A stretch of 64,000 nucleotides of DNA from Nymphaea colorata. Its lineage: Eukaryota > Streptophyta > Magnoliopsida > Nymphaeales > Nymphaeaceae. Position numbers and translations under genes: made by a program. Below the pieces are notes generated by a model. That model was not told the origin of the DNA. It saw only the letters and a program-made list of their open reading frames with translations, and searched no databases. The first letter of the stretch is position 1; every line of letters starts with the position of its first letter. Of this stretch, positions 1-12,107 are shown piece by piece. Location of the stretch: assembly GCF_008831285.2 (NCBI RefSeq), contig NC_045143.1:5217503-5281502 (forward strand), given 5' to 3'.

Positions 1-150
1 AATTGTCATCAAATATCATATGATTGTGTCTGTCAACCAACAAAGAAACATCTGCTCATGCTTCAGTGGGCATTTGTGTTAAATAGATCCCATTTCCATG
101 TTTTCTAATGGAAGCGAGAGTATAAGAAATCATCATGTTAGAATGCTAAC

Positions 151-3100
151 CTTTACTAGTGAACAAGAGAAAGACTCCAACTGCCCCTCTGCACCACGAT
201 AGAACTGAAAATATGGAAGTACTTTAACATTTAAGCTTTTGCACATAGCTTTGTTCTCATCAAAGTTCACTTTCAAGAATAGAATATCAGGGTGCTCTTT
301 TGCTGTCCTGCACAGCTGCATCATACCCAAAAAAAATCAGCATGTCCCCACTAAAAACAAAAGAAACATGCAAAATGAATCAAGAATGTCATTCTACAGA
401 ATAAATAAAAGTATAGTGGTTCATTACTTGTTTGAAAGTTATTTGTAGCAAGCACAGGGAGAGCAAATGAATGTTGCATGCAGTGCAGGAACAGTTCATG
501 ACGACAATTATCTGGTGAAAGCATTGACCGGTGTACTAGTGCATTCTCTATGAAGCTTATTTCCTGAACAATTCTCAAATGGAGAGCAGGAATCCTTTGG
601 AGATAAATAGGACATTGATGTTCTAAGCATGACATATTTTGTGGGACAATCAAATCTGTAGCACTTGAGAGCGAAGTTGAACTAAACATTTTCTGAGTTT
701 TCATTGGCCGACGTTCTTGAAGATAACCATGTCCCAAGTTGCAATCTTGGTGATCATTGACCACCAATTATACTGAAAATTCATCAATATCAATTATATC
801 TCATAGTCAAGAAAAGGATGCATTATCAGAAAAAATGGCTGCAGGGGAGGTGGTGACAGGGGCAGCAGGTCAATTGAAATCTGATTGCTACAAAATATTC
901 ACTAAACCTTGGTTGCCAGCATTGGAACTTCCTACATATTGTTGGTCATATCATGCATATGAAAGTGAAACCAAGGATGGAATTTCATCATTCACTATTG
1001 GGGTTATCAAAGAAGTTCTAGACTTAGGTTGTTTACAAATATTGACCTATAAATTAAATCCCATGTTTGCAGTGGTAGGAATTTACATTCTAGCTCTCCG
1101 GTGTAGAGGTTAGGGGTCGACAGATATGTTTTCTATGATGATCATCTGCAGTTGGAGCAGCTGGCACACTGACTTTTTCCCTGTTTATTTTGAGAGAAAA
1201 GAGAACTATCGTTTATCAAGAGAGATCAGTACAATGGCTCCTTGACTAGGTTCTGAATGAAAAGATACAAGCCAATAATTTAAAGTGGTCTTTTCATGTC
1301 CCATCAGCATAGAACAGCAGTTAGCCAGGTCACCCAGTTCATGCATTTTCTGCATATTGAATTTCCATAAAGAAACCAGCCATGAGAAGCCTTTGCTTGA
1401 GAAGAGGGAAATTCCATATTTTCTTCCTATGAAATGACTCAAATCCATGAACAAAACAAGGATGTGTACTGGACATTTCTGTGACATCACAACAAGAAAA
1501 TAGTTGTCTCGCTTGTTTAGTTTACAGGTACTCAAAACACCCAGCTACTTCAGCCAGTCATCAATCTTGTTATCCTTGAGGAATCTTCTAAACATGATCA
1601 GCCAAACTGCATTGGCCCCACTATTCAAAGAATAGCCCTTTTGTTCGTGTGATTGGCAGGATTAGGATGATGAGTTCAGTGAGGTGCACCATCCACAAGA
1701 ATCTTTCTGCTAAAACTGAATGTATCATATCTTCCCAGGCTAATATTCATCTGTGTTCAAAGTTTGAAGTACACCAAGTCACCTGATAAAGCTCACCCTC
1801 TCCACAATCTATTTATTATTATTTTTTTCATTTTCCAGGTATAAGAAGCTTTTGTATCCTAATGCACGTTTTTTATTTGATTAGAGCCACTAAATTGACG
1901 TCCGCTTATCGGCAGCACAGTTTGAACTTTGAAGCAATATAGGATTACTTCCAGTGAATTTTCTTTCTCCAAATCCCAGTTCTATTAGCATGACCTTAAC
2001 CTATTAACACAAGTTTAAACCTGTTTCATTCTAATGAACATCAACCATGAAATATTTAAATGAGAAAATTTTGACTACGTTTTTTGGAAAGAGTTTCATT
2101 TTGAAGCTCCTCTGAAAATTCACATGATCACATCATAAAGTTAAGGTAATCTGCTCTGTTTACTATAGCTACAAGAAATATTAGAGATTCAACGCCTCCT
2201 CGGTCCTACTGAAATTTAGTTCTTACTAGTTTGGAATGCCATCGATGTAACATGTCCATTTTTCTCCAATTACCAGAATGATAATATAGGCCCTCATGAT
2301 CATATCGTCAAAGGCTACTGTTTTCAATTTCATAACAAAATCATAATTGAATTTGATACTTCTAACTACACTTGATCAGTGACAGCATCGAATAATATCC
2401 TTCTAGTTGGAAAATGCTAACCACATTAAAAATGAAAAAGAAGGTATATCAACGAAAAAAGTCCCACAATGAGAATAGATACCACCTTAGGAAATAATGC
2501 TCTGCAGGAAGCACACCAAGTACCATAAAACTCAACGATGACAAGCCTCTCGCCGGCATCTCTTAATGCATCAAGAAATTCTTGGGTAGAATGAATGTCA
2601 ATCATATTTGGACCAGCATTCTTCTCCCACCACTTTGGCGTTTCATTCTCACCAACAGCAGGATATGCCTAAAACATGTATCGGCAGATGTTTAAAATTG
2701 ACATATGTTGACAAATAGAAGCGAAAGCTACGGTCCACAGCCACCATGTTAGTCTCAATCTCCGAACTGAGAGTGCCCTCGGACCCACTAGCAACCCCTA
2801 GACGGCTACCCATCCAAAATTCCCTATCTTCTTCTAGTATTTCGTCACAAAGTAACAACAAAAATTCAAAATACGAAGTAGTAAACCAAAACTAGCTGAA
2901 ACAGGGTAGACTGTCACATGCTCGTAAAAAGTAGGGCAGTTCTACGTCTCAAGCTTGTCAACTAGCAAAATTCATGAACCCCCAACAAGAACAAAAACGA
3001 ACAACAAAAAAGCGCGCAAGCGAGCAACTCACCTTGACACGAGGGCTTCTCATACTGTGTCTCACAGAAAACTTGGACACCCACAAAAAGAACCTCTGCT

Positions 3101-3212
3101 TCCATTGTTGGGGTTGCAAGCGCAAAACGCTGTGGACATCAATGGAGGCTAAGGAGAGGGCGGTGGAGTTTGTGGCTGTGAAGGACCGCGCTCCATGAAT
3201 AACATTCGCCAT
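151..3212 (-). CDS. Atypical Cys/His-rich thioredoxin (ACHT1/2, thioredoxin-like 2 type), 3' end missing
   Basis: Three exons are visible on the minus strand: 3212-3033, 2668-2486 and 315-151, all with GT-AG borders and intact phase. The reading leaves exon 3 at a donor at 150-149, so the last exon lies beyond the left edge. Exon 1 starts at the ATG at 3212-3210 and encodes about 60 residues rich in Ser, Arg and hydrophobic residues, consistent with a plastid transit peptide. Exon 2 carries [15 protein letters not shown] and the redox site WCASC, instead of the usual WCGPC. Exon 3 carries [20 protein letters not shown] and [15 protein letters not shown], which are hallmarks of the plant ACHT group. 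Such proteins transfer disulfides to or from plastid targets; Arabidopsis ACHT1 is linked to 2-Cys peroxiredoxin. The choice of ACHT1/2 rather than ACHT4/5 rests on remembered motif similarity. The second intron is long, about 2.2 kb. Confidence 0.9.
316..2485 (-). other. Long intron 2 of the thioredoxin-like gene
   Basis: This 2.2-kb intron separates the WCASC exon from the exon with the C-terminal half of the thioredoxin fold. It is AT-rich. It contains several open stretches of 100-140 codons on both strands (351-767 minus, 757-1113 plus, 1206-1535 minus), none with a domain I recognise. They may be decayed insertions. I see no terminal repeats or target duplications that would define an element. 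Confidence 0.6.
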
Positions 3213-3227
3213 AGATTGGACATATAG

Positions 3228-3335
3228 GAGAGAGAGAGAAAGAGAGAGATTCAACTGTCAGCAGACTGTATTACCCATGAAGAGTTAGAGATCCCTCCCT
3301 GCAAAGGAGCAGAAAGAGAGAGAGAGAGACAAAGG
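3228..3335. repeat. GA/CT-rich low-complexity leader
   Basis: Two clusters of GAGAGA (3228-3249 and 3311-3331) sit just upstream of the thioredoxin-like start codon. On the gene strand they read as CT repeats, typical of plant 5' untranslated leaders and core promoters. Confidence 0.6.
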
Positions 3336-4402
3336 AGTGAGAAGGTGACCGGTAGGGATGGCGCTGCCGTTATCGCGTTCGTGTGTGCGCATCCGTTTCG
3401 TACGTGCCCAAAAAGTTTTGGAGGTCGATCTCGACCAAACAAGGTTCGCTCGTATTGCCCTTTGAATTGCAGTGTAATTGACGTTTTCTTTTTCGATTGT
3501 AAATTGGAATTGACAAATCCATTCTTATGCTCCTAACATAATCTATCATTAGCAACTTAACTTCATAAGTTTACATCATAGAAAATATATTTATATATTG
3601 TTTTATGGGCGTCTTTAAGCAAATTTGCGAACAAACTTTAAAGAGAAGAGGAAGAGAAATAATTTTCCTATATGTGTATACTCTCGTACATATTAACATA
3701 TACTTTTCAATTGTTGTACCCGTACTTGTTTCGCCGCACTTGTACCATAATAACCGTATCCATGTGATTTAATTGGTAAATAACATATCACACTCCTGAT
3801 TGCAATTCATTTATGGATTCTTAATCTTTCTTTTAAGACAAGTCCTACTTTTTTATTATTTACTAAGAGGCGATAATAATTTGAATAAAATAAATTGTCT
3901 CCAGGTTTTTGTTTACATACACTCAAATAAAATTTACAAGAGCAATTATGTTTGTAAAGAGGAAAGTTTATAAGAAGAAAATGACACGTAGATATCGATT
4001 GATTTTACGATAAAAGGCGTTTTATAAAACTGATAAGCAATCAAACAAAATAGATTATGATAATGCAACAACAAGGATTTGTTATTGGATACATTCAAAT
4101 AAAATCTTATTTACAAAAACAGAACAAACACAAAAGATCGTGTTATCATCCGTTACTAACTTACCATGGCTATGCTTAGTCCAAGTAAAATTGGGTTTAC
4201 ATCGTTAAAAATGACTTGTTTGCTAGTCTAATGTAAACCACATTTTCATTTGTTTGTCAATATTGAAAGACACGTTACGTCCTCAAATAAAATGGTCCAA
4301 TTACTTACAATGGACAATAAATGTGAAAAAAGAACCCCATAAAATGTGACAAGTCATTAAATTTTCCGCGTAACAATAGCTCCCCTCACATTTGTACTGA
4401 GG

Positions 4403-4410
4403 TATAAAAT
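4403..4410 (+). promoter_or_regulatory. Possible TATA box of the galactosyltransferase gene
   Basis: TATAAAAT on the plus strand is 190 bp before the ATG at 4600. This would imply a leader of roughly 160 bases. In AT-rich DNA the match alone is weak evidence. Confidence 0.35.
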
Positions 4411-4599
4411 TAATGAATACCAACAAACTTCTAGAACAAGCTAAAAGGAGAAAAAGATAAAGATGATGCGTTAATTGGCAAATCATAGAAGTACGAGCGT
4501 CTAAATGAGAAAGGACAAAAGCGGGACGCTCTCGAGTGGCTGCCGCCAAGACGGCGAAGCGGGAGCGGACGGCGCGGACCACAGGACGGAAATGAAATA

Positions 4600-7500
4600 A
4601 TGACGTCCGAATCATCTCCTCCGCTCCCTCTCTCTGCTCACGCCCACGCCCACTACGGCGGTCTCGCCGGCGCCGACGATGAGGAGTCCCGCTGCCACAG
4701 TGACGGCGGCGGCGACGACCATTACGGCAGCCACGGCAAGCCCAAACAGAAATTCAGGAAGAGCAAGAAACGGCCTCTCCTGTCTCCCCTCCTTGTCTTT
4801 TCCCTCCTCTCCTTCTCGCTTGGCCTCGCCGGCCTCTCCCTCTCAGCCTACGCCCTCCTCTTCCGTCCCCTCGACGCCTACTCGTCCCTCCCTGGCTTCC
4901 TTCGATGTCGAGGGTCAGAAGACACGGCACGCGTGGCTCGGCTTGCCAATTCCCATCGGTCAAAGGCGCACATCGATTTCGTTCCCCGCCCCAGGCTCCT
5001 CGGCGTCGTCGGCGTTCAGACCAGCTTCTTCTCGAGGGAGAACAGGATGGCGCTCCGGGATACGTGGTTCCCGGCGGATCACGAGGAGCTCCTTCGGTGA
5101 GATCCGGCCGCCTCCTCTCCGGATCTGCTGATATTTATTCTGTTCTCTGTTGAGCTTCCGCGTCTGCTCATGATTCTGCACGTGATTGATTCGTTTGTGT
5201 TGTGGGACTGTTGAATTACATGGCTATCATTATAAGAATGTCTTGAATTGTTACTTTGCATCATCTCTAGGCGAGATCATATAGGATTTCTGGGATCCTT
5301 TTCCTTTTCTTTTTTGATGTGATGATGCTGTTCTGTATTCCAGTGGTACTGTTTCTTATCATTTGTGGGAGGGAATGTTGGATAAATTACAACGGAATTT
5401 TGATTTTCATTATGATATGAAGACTTTGTGGACCCTCTGGATAGTCTCTCTGTATGGAATTGTTAATCACGCCGTACATTGACCGTGTCTTTGAAATCTC
5501 TGCATGTTTGGAAACTTTTCCTGAATTGGTCAAGCCATTGTGAAGCATATCAAGCTCTATAACTAGAAGTGCTTTAATTTCATTGCAAGATGTGGAAATT
5601 TAGCAACCGTGTCCTGTATTTCTCTATCTCTATTAATTTGGTTTAGTATTCTGTTGATCTGCATGAAATTCTCAGAAACATGTTCTCTACATTTTTAAGA
5701 ATTTTTGATCATGGGCATGAAATGTGTTGGGAGTTGAATTATTATGTATACAACTTGAAAACAGTAGGTGACTATCTTTTCTATCCACCTCTTGCAGCTT
5801 AGAGCATGCTACTGGCTTAGCATTCAGATTTGTCATTGGACGCACAAATGATGCAAAGAAAAATGCTGACCTTCAGGAGGAGGTGGATAAATACAACGAC
5901 TTTTTGCTTCTAGACATTGAAGAGGAGGAGGGTCTTAAATTGCCGTACAAAACGTAAGAATGTAAATTCATTATGATGACTTTCCGTTCCTCAGATAATG
6001 CTTCTGGAGGAGAATGATCTTTTGCCTTATTCCAGGTTGGCATTCTTCAAAGCAGCTTTTGATCTTTTTGACGCAGAATTTTATGTGAAATTAGATGATG
6101 ACGTATATCTGAGGCCCGGTAAGGTTAAATCTTAAGTGGGTGAGTTTTGGATAGTTATAGCAGACTTACTTTATTTTCTCTTTCTTTGTCAGATCGTCTT
6201 GCAACCCTTCTAGCTAGAGATCGCATTAATCCGGCCACTTACATTGGCTGCATGAAAAAGGGCTCAGTTGTCACAGATCCAAAGATGAAATGGTAGAACA
6301 GAATGTAATTGGACATACAAAAACATTTTTCCTGCTGTTCTAGAATGTAATGAATCAGCTGATATGGGCATGTTTCACCTTTCTGGAAGTTACTCCTCAC
6401 TTCTCTATTGAATTGCATGCATCTTCAGGTATGAACCGGCAGGGCATTTACTTGGTAAAGAGTACTTTTATCATGCCTATGGGCCTCTATATGCTCTATC
6501 AGCTGAAGTGGTGGCGGCATTAGTGAACACAAGGAATGACAGGTAGGCTTTGCAAACTTTGCCTTGTGAGTTGTGACCTCTGGTGGTTTAAGTGTGATAG
6601 TATGTGCATGCACATGCTTGCACAATGCACAGGAACGGTTGCCAACTTCTAGAACTTCTATTCAAGTTGAGGACAAACTTTTCTTCCCCAGGGATCAAGG
6701 ATGGATTCTATGAACATAAATGTGTTGTGTAGTTGAAATGGTTGTGTAGTTTGTCAGTATAGTTGAAATCGCATCTAAATATAAGAAATTGGAAATTCTA
6801 AAACTTGTTGTATATGATGCATCGCGTTGATGAACTGGCGCCACCCTGTGCCCCAGCCCTTGCTGCCACCAGGCCTAGAACCACGTACCAACTTTTACAT
6901 GCACGTACTGGTTTCCAGTTGTGATGTTATACCTTCTGTGAATCGGTCACCAATTTAAAGATTTCATGATTAACTGAACTGGTTTTTCTGGCTCATTAAC
7001 TCTATTGCATAACTTCTTCCTTTTTTCTTTTTTTTTTCTTTTTTCCAGTTTGAGGATTTTCAGTCATGAGGATGTTACTATTGGTTTGTGGATGTTAGCT
7101 ATGAATGTCAACCATGAAGACAGTCGGGCAATGTGTGATAGTCAATGCACACCAACGTCCATTGCAGTGTGGGATGTTTCAAAATGTTCAGGTGAGATAT
7201 TGGTCTTCAAACAACGAAACTTGAAATGTTCGTGAAGCAAGTTTTCTCAGGGTGACTGGTCGCCTGTTCTAGAATCGCCGGGCAAAGATACAATTTGTTG
7301 AGTAATTTTTAAAACTCTTGTTCCAAATTTACTCTAATGTTATGTACAGAAAATGCTCTAACTTATCCTCGCAAACGTAACATGCTATAATCTACTTGAA
7401 CATGGACGTGAAGAAAGTGCCTGCTCATTGGCATTCAATGTTCATATATCTACCAAGTCATCTTTAGTAAGTATGCTTCCGCAAGTAGCAACCCTTTTGC

Positions 7501-7771
7501 AGGTCATAAACATGTCTAGCACAACAAAAGTCATGTTTTTACAGAAAAATAGTAGATCAAGGCACATGATCATAATGTTATCCTAGTGCTCCGTTTCCTT
7601 AAAGCAAATTGGATCGAGATTATTTTTAAGTTGGCATCTAGTAAGTGGCATGCACTAATGACAGGAAATTTGGTGCTTTCAGGGCTTTGTAGTCCCGTTG
7701 ATAGCTTGAAGGAGCTTCACAAAACCAGCATGTGTTCCAAGAGCCCCACAATGTCACCCGACGGGAAGTGA
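4600..7771 (+). CDS. Probable beta-1,3-galactosyltransferase, GT31 family (B3GALT12/13/14-like)
   Basis: Seven exons: 4600-5096, 5798-5953, 6036-6118, 6193-6292, 6429-6542, 7049-7191 and 7683-7771. Splice sites are GT-AG and phases match, giving 393 residues. It looks like a type II Golgi membrane protein: a polar N-terminus with a His/Gly/Asp-rich part, a basic KFRKSKK stop, and one membrane segment at about 59-88. The lumenal catalytic domain has [45 protein letters not shown], the metal- and UDP-binding DxD-type motif in [12 protein letters not shown] (Asp238-240), YIGCMKKG and [13 protein letters not shown]. These motifs match the Arabidopsis B3GALT12-14 subgroup, which lacks the DUF4094 and galectin domains of other plant GT31 members. 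Family members add beta-1,3-linked galactose to glycans such as arabinogalactan proteins; the exact acceptor cannot be read from sequence. The ATG at 4600 is the first in frame. Confidence 0.93.
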
Positions 7772-7838
7772 ATACGTTTTTCCTTGTGATTGATATTGTT
7801 TCTCGCCCTTGTATCAATGGTACCCGCTGGTATGAATG

Positions 7839-7844
7839 AATAAA
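7839..7844 (+). terminator. Polyadenylation signal AATAAA of the galactosyltransferase gene
   Basis: AATAAA lies 68 bases after the TGA at 7769-7771, a normal distance for a plant near-upstream polyadenylation element. T-rich sequence follows at 7861-7877. Confidence 0.5.
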
Positions 7845-10233
7845 TTGAGCCAGATGATTCTTTCCTAATTTTTTTGTACGTTACGTTTGTATTTTGTCAC
7901 GAAAACAATGGTCCGAGTTTTGATGTGTAACTATGATATGCTTCGTGATAATAGAAGTGAGAATAACAGAGTAATGATAGAATTCAACTTTTCTTTTCAT
8001 GATGCCCATTATTTGTCTTCAAGAAGGCGCATTGTGACAAAAACTAAAGGCGGAAGCTGGATTATGGGGTCGCCTGTTATTATTCATGGGTTTCGTCAGC
8101 TTGGCGCGTTACACAATTTATGTTCATTTACTTTTCTGCTGTCCCTTTTCATGCAATGTTCTTATCTACATGTAAGCCTGTCGTTGAATGCTCCCATATT
8201 TACAAAAAACTGAGAGCTCCTAGTCTTTCGTCATGCACATAAAGTTGTTAAAATGCAGTTCATATAACTTTCTGAAGAAAAGTAATGTTAATTGGTTATT
8301 ACCAACCGAAATAATCAGGAAGCTGGCCAACAGGACCTTAGCCTGCAAGAACTCTGCCTACTGTTAGGTCGAGTTCAAAGTACTAGAGTGCTCGTATGAC
8401 AATCGACTAGCTAACTCTGCTTAATCTGATCAAATAGCTATTAGTAGTAGAAGCAGCAGAAGCATATTACCAATGTTTATTTAAGTAAAGGTTCCTCCGA
8501 CCTGATGTACTTATTTTCCAACAAAGATTCTATTCTTTCACAGGAGAGAGAGAGAAAGAGAGAGATGGAGATGTTTGGCAATATTATTCTACAGCTAAGT
8601 TAAACTGTGCCCTTTAAAAGAAACTTGCGAGCAATAAAGTTTATGACTCGCATTTGAGAAAAAAGGCAGAAAGTGTCATACCTGGAGGTGCTCATTCAGT
8701 TTGAGTGGCTAAACTCAAAGATCAATTGATCTAGACCAATTTGAGCATTACTTTGTAAAAAAACAACTCCACACTTGTTGTAGCTCTCTTAAGCGATCAT
8801 CTTAAAGATCACTTCTCCTTTTATTTATATATAATGATGACTTGGTTATTAATAATCACTCAGCTATCTAATCAAGGTTGTTCATTTGAAACAACTAGTG
8901 GTCGAAAGAAAAATAAAAAAAAATACATGAATTAATATTAGATAACGAAAATGCCCACCACTTTTTGTCATTGGTTTTCTCTTTACTATCTAACATGTTG
9001 GATCAGACGATATAGTTGGATGACTCTCAAAAGATATAGTTATGATTGCGGTATAGGTAAAATTTAAATTTTACAATATTTGCAATGCTAAAAATGTCAC
9101 AAATAATACATCATGTAGCAGGAAATCATTGGTCAAGGTTTCTAGCTGCATAATGCACCATTTGATAATTTTTAGTATTACAAAATTAAAAAGTCCTGGA
9201 ACAATAGATGTTGGCAATTGATTTCAATATATATATATATATACACAAAAATGTAACATTGAGTCGCAGGTATATGAGAGGCCGGATGACTGAATGACAA
9301 GGTGTGCTAGAAGCCTAAGCCAAGCCAAGGTGCACGCTACGCTAAGCTGGTGGACAGCTCTTATTTTATTTTTATTTTTTTCTTCAACCCCTTCCTCTCC
9401 CCTCGATTCTCTCACCATCCATCTCCCAATAAGGAGTCCGGTGCCACTGGTGTGAGGAGGGCAGCCGTCAAAGGGCTGAAAAATCCATGGCGGGGGAAGG
9501 AGGGAACATGGCATTTCGCCCTATCGTTTCCGAGAGAAGAAAAAGAGAGGGAGAAGAGGGAGAAGAGAGAGAACCCTCCCCCACCATGGCATTTGTCCCC
9601 TCCAACGGCCGCAGCCAGCCTCTCCCTGGTGTGGATAGAGAATGAACGCAATGGTGGTGGAAGAGGCAGAGCGAGAGAAAAGAGAAGGAAAAAAGTACTA
9701 GAAACTGGCGGCCGTCCGTTACCACTACCAAAATCACCGCGTTTATTTTTTAGCTTAATTTAGTTTATTTACCACTAGCACCGGTGAGTTAAGGAGATCT
9801 CACCTTCGTTCATATGTCACAATTCAATGAACTGTTTGACAAATTGCCATGAAAAGTTAGTGTTTGATAATTGTTGCTTTAATGCATGGATTCGTATGCT
9901 GTAACGAAAGTTCACAATCAGCATTAGCGGCATAAATAAGATGGGACGGTTTTGAATATTATTATTATTATTTTATTTGCCGCTATAATGAATCCGCTTT
10001 TTTCTTTCTTTTAACTGATCGGAATTTGACCCCAGCTAATCTGTTACGTCTTAGTTGCAGAGAACACTAGGACGATCATTTCACAAGACCCAAAAAAACA
10101 ACACCAACCAAATATGCAATTGCTTTTCATACGACACTTGAGCTCAAATGATGCTTCTCGATGGCTGCAAGCTTATTATTCATAAGAAACTACAAAGCAA
10201 GCAACATCCACAAGTCTCGATCGTGGTGGCTGC
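7845..10233. other. Intergenic region, no recognised gene
   Basis: About 2.4 kb between the galactosyltransferase 3' end and the RNase T2 stop codon. It is mostly AT-rich with a short GA run near 8545-8562 and a (TA)n run at 9228-9243. From 9390 to 9720 it becomes GC- and purine-rich and stays open in several frames on both strands. Those readings are dominated by Arg/Lys/Glu/Gly low complexity and match no family I know. Confidence 0.6.
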
Positions 10234-11921
10234 TCACTCGTTTTCCGGATAAAGCTTGATGGGGTTGAGCTCGGGAAGTGCAGTAAACCCCTTGAGCATG
10301 CCTACATCAAAGTGTGAGAACACAACTTCATCTGGGCACTTGTATTTGGAGACAAATGGACAGGAGACTATGGTGGAAGCATCAGACTGGTCCACGCAGA
10401 AGAAGATCCGAAACAACTGGTAGAGGCTGGTGTTGTAGATCTTGCTACATTGAATTGCAACCTTCTGTCCAATGCCATTGTCAAGTGCCTGCTGGATCGA
10501 CGCCAAACTGTAGTTACTTCCATCGGGAACAATGCCTAGGAGAACAGGGGAAGCAAAAACAAATTAATAGAAAGATATATCATGAACCATAAACTACAAA
10601 TGCTACGGAGAGCAATTCTGAATTGGTATTATTGTGGAGAGAGATGAACTTGAGAATGAACAGAGTCAATAAGGAAGTAAAAGATTTTGCACGGGTTGCC
10701 CGTCTGAAAGTCTCCCTGACCAGTCAAAACTTCAAGTAAAAGACGCAACAGAATCGAGCTCAAAGAGCGTTCACATGCTGTTTACGAAAGAAGAATGTTT
10801 GGTGTATGATTGACGTATGTTGGTGGAAAATTTTTCTTACCATTGTCTTCTAGTATTCGCAGTACATTAACATCTGTTCTTATCTGCAGTGCCTTCTCAA
10901 AATAATCATGTTCACTCAGATTGGTGCACACTCCAAAAGTCTTCCAAATGCTTCTCCAGCTAGATTTTCCATCATTTTGTGGACATTTTATGCTAGGCCA
11001 GTAGAGTTGGAGGCTTTCACTCAGATCCAAAAGCTGAAAAAATAATGACGACAGAGGTTCTCCCAGATTAGCCCAGGCACTATACTTACAGAAAAACATA
11101 TGATTAGTTACGATCAAGTGCATAATAAGTTTTCTTTCCTTTCAGTGACAGAAGGCTAAGAGAACCATGTTCCTGCAAGATTGTTCCAACAGAGGTGCAC
11201 CCACGAATTGAACTCAGCCTTTGAAGCTCTTTCTTAGCATTTTCATGGTAATTAAGCCAGTTTATCTAGTTGGTTCTTATGTGAGTAGTTGTTTTTACTA
11301 GGGGAACAATGTCAGACATAAGCAATTGGAGTATCAGCTAGAGCTTATAAATAGATTTTAACGGTAGTTAATCTACCTCATTGATGTAAAAATTAGAGGA
11401 ACTGCACTTCTTAACTTCTTTTCCGTCATTCGTGTATGTGGCCATGGTAGATACATAAAAATCTTCTGCAGGGGCACCTGTGCTGGGCATGCAGCACCTT
11501 CCTGGCTTCATTTGTGTACAATACGCACCTGGCCACTGTAGATCAAAGCCGTTAGTAGCAAGTGCAGTTGAGCCAAAGCAATGAAGAGAGATTAAGAACC
11601 GATAGATTTAGCTCCTTCAACATTGCTGGAAAGTTTTCATAGTTTTGACTGAAAGATAGTTATATATACATATATAAAGTTTTGCGTGCAATGCTCTCAA
11701 ACCAAGAAAACTTTCACAGTAAAACGTTCACATGACAGACGTTGATACCAACACCTGTCAAAAGAAAGTTCCTAATTTCTTGATATTGAATGTTGCGTGC
11801 ATGCATACACACATGTGTGTGTATGTGTCAACATGTGAACACCTTCGCACACGAATTAGAGACAGAGCCAAGCCATTTCACTACGATACAGGAAAAGCAT
11901 TTCTCCCTCTCTCAATCTCTA

Positions 11922-11965
<44 letters not shown>

Positions 11966-12107
11966 CCTGTCTCTAAAGTGGTATAGGCCAAACGGTGGAT
12001 ACCATTACGCCATAATAGTAAACATCAAAATCAGCAGCAACAAGCGACGAGGTCAGAGCAAGAAACAATGCAACAGAAGTGAGAGCAGAAGAAAGAAAAG
12101 AAGCCAT
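10234..12107 (-). CDS. S-like RNase T2-fold secreted protein lacking catalytic histidines
   Basis: Four exons on the minus strand, 12107-12003, 11535-11377, 11033-10841 and 10535-10234, have GT-AG sites and consistent phase and encode 252 residues. Residues 1-25 are a signal peptide ending VAA before DFDVYYYGVMWPGAYC, the usual start of a mature RNase T2. The fold is well supported: WPGAYC, CCMPSTGAPAEDF, YWPSIKCP, GIVPDGSNYSL, VAIQC, FRIFFCVD and SCPF. All ten cysteines of the canonical class I pattern are present. The active sites are not: CAS I IHGLWP is replaced by VSTMAT (residues 63-68), and CAS II WSHEWEKHGTC by WRSIWKTFGVC (114-124). Both catalytic histidines (Ser64, Phe121), the auxiliary histidine (Ser116) and the acid (Ile117) are gone. 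Likely N-glycosylation sites are NLS, NYS and NTS. RNase activity is not expected. Known inactive class I members exist in plants, with suggested storage or stress roles; the role here is unknown. Confidence 0.92.
11160..11290 (-). mobile_element. Possible degenerate tRNA-derived SINE in intron 2 of the RNase T2-like gene
   Basis: On the minus strand TAGATAAACTGG (near 11270-11259) resembles a polymerase III A box, and GAGTTCAATTCGTGGGTGC (near 11214-11196) resembles a B box followed by the sequence seen in the better SINE at 51869-52107. Spacing is plausible. No target duplication was found and similarity fades outside the B box, so this may be chance or a very old fragment. Confidence 0.3.
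11909..11965. repeat. Compound (TC)n(TG)n microsatellite in intron 1 of the RNase T2-like gene
   Basis: About 28 bases of TC repeats are followed by about 26 bases of GT repeats. On the gene strand this is an (AC)n(AG)n tract that begins about 37 bases after the 5' splice site of intron 1. The length is probably polymorphic. Confidence 0.9.

Larger units (their letters stand above)
3213..4599. promoter_or_regulatory. Divergent intergenic region between thioredoxin-like and galactosyltransferase genes
   Basis: This 1.39-kb AT-rich spacer separates two divergently transcribed genes, so it should hold both promoters. Next to the thioredoxin start, 3228-3335 contains runs of GA on the plus strand, which give a CT-rich 5' leader on the gene strand, common in plant leaders. 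Towards the galactosyltransferase gene, TATAAAAT at 4403-4410 lies about 190 bp before its ATG. No other motif stands out. Confidence 0.5.

Noticed and set aside
4679-5153. Alternative-frame ORFs within exon 1 of the galactosyltransferase gene
   Set aside because: They are shadows of a GC-rich exon; the frame with the membrane segment and GT31 motifs is the real one.
9350-9763. 137-codon plus frame and two overlapping minus frames
   Set aside because: Open on several frames of both strands because of GA/CT-rich low complexity; no domain and no plausible start context.
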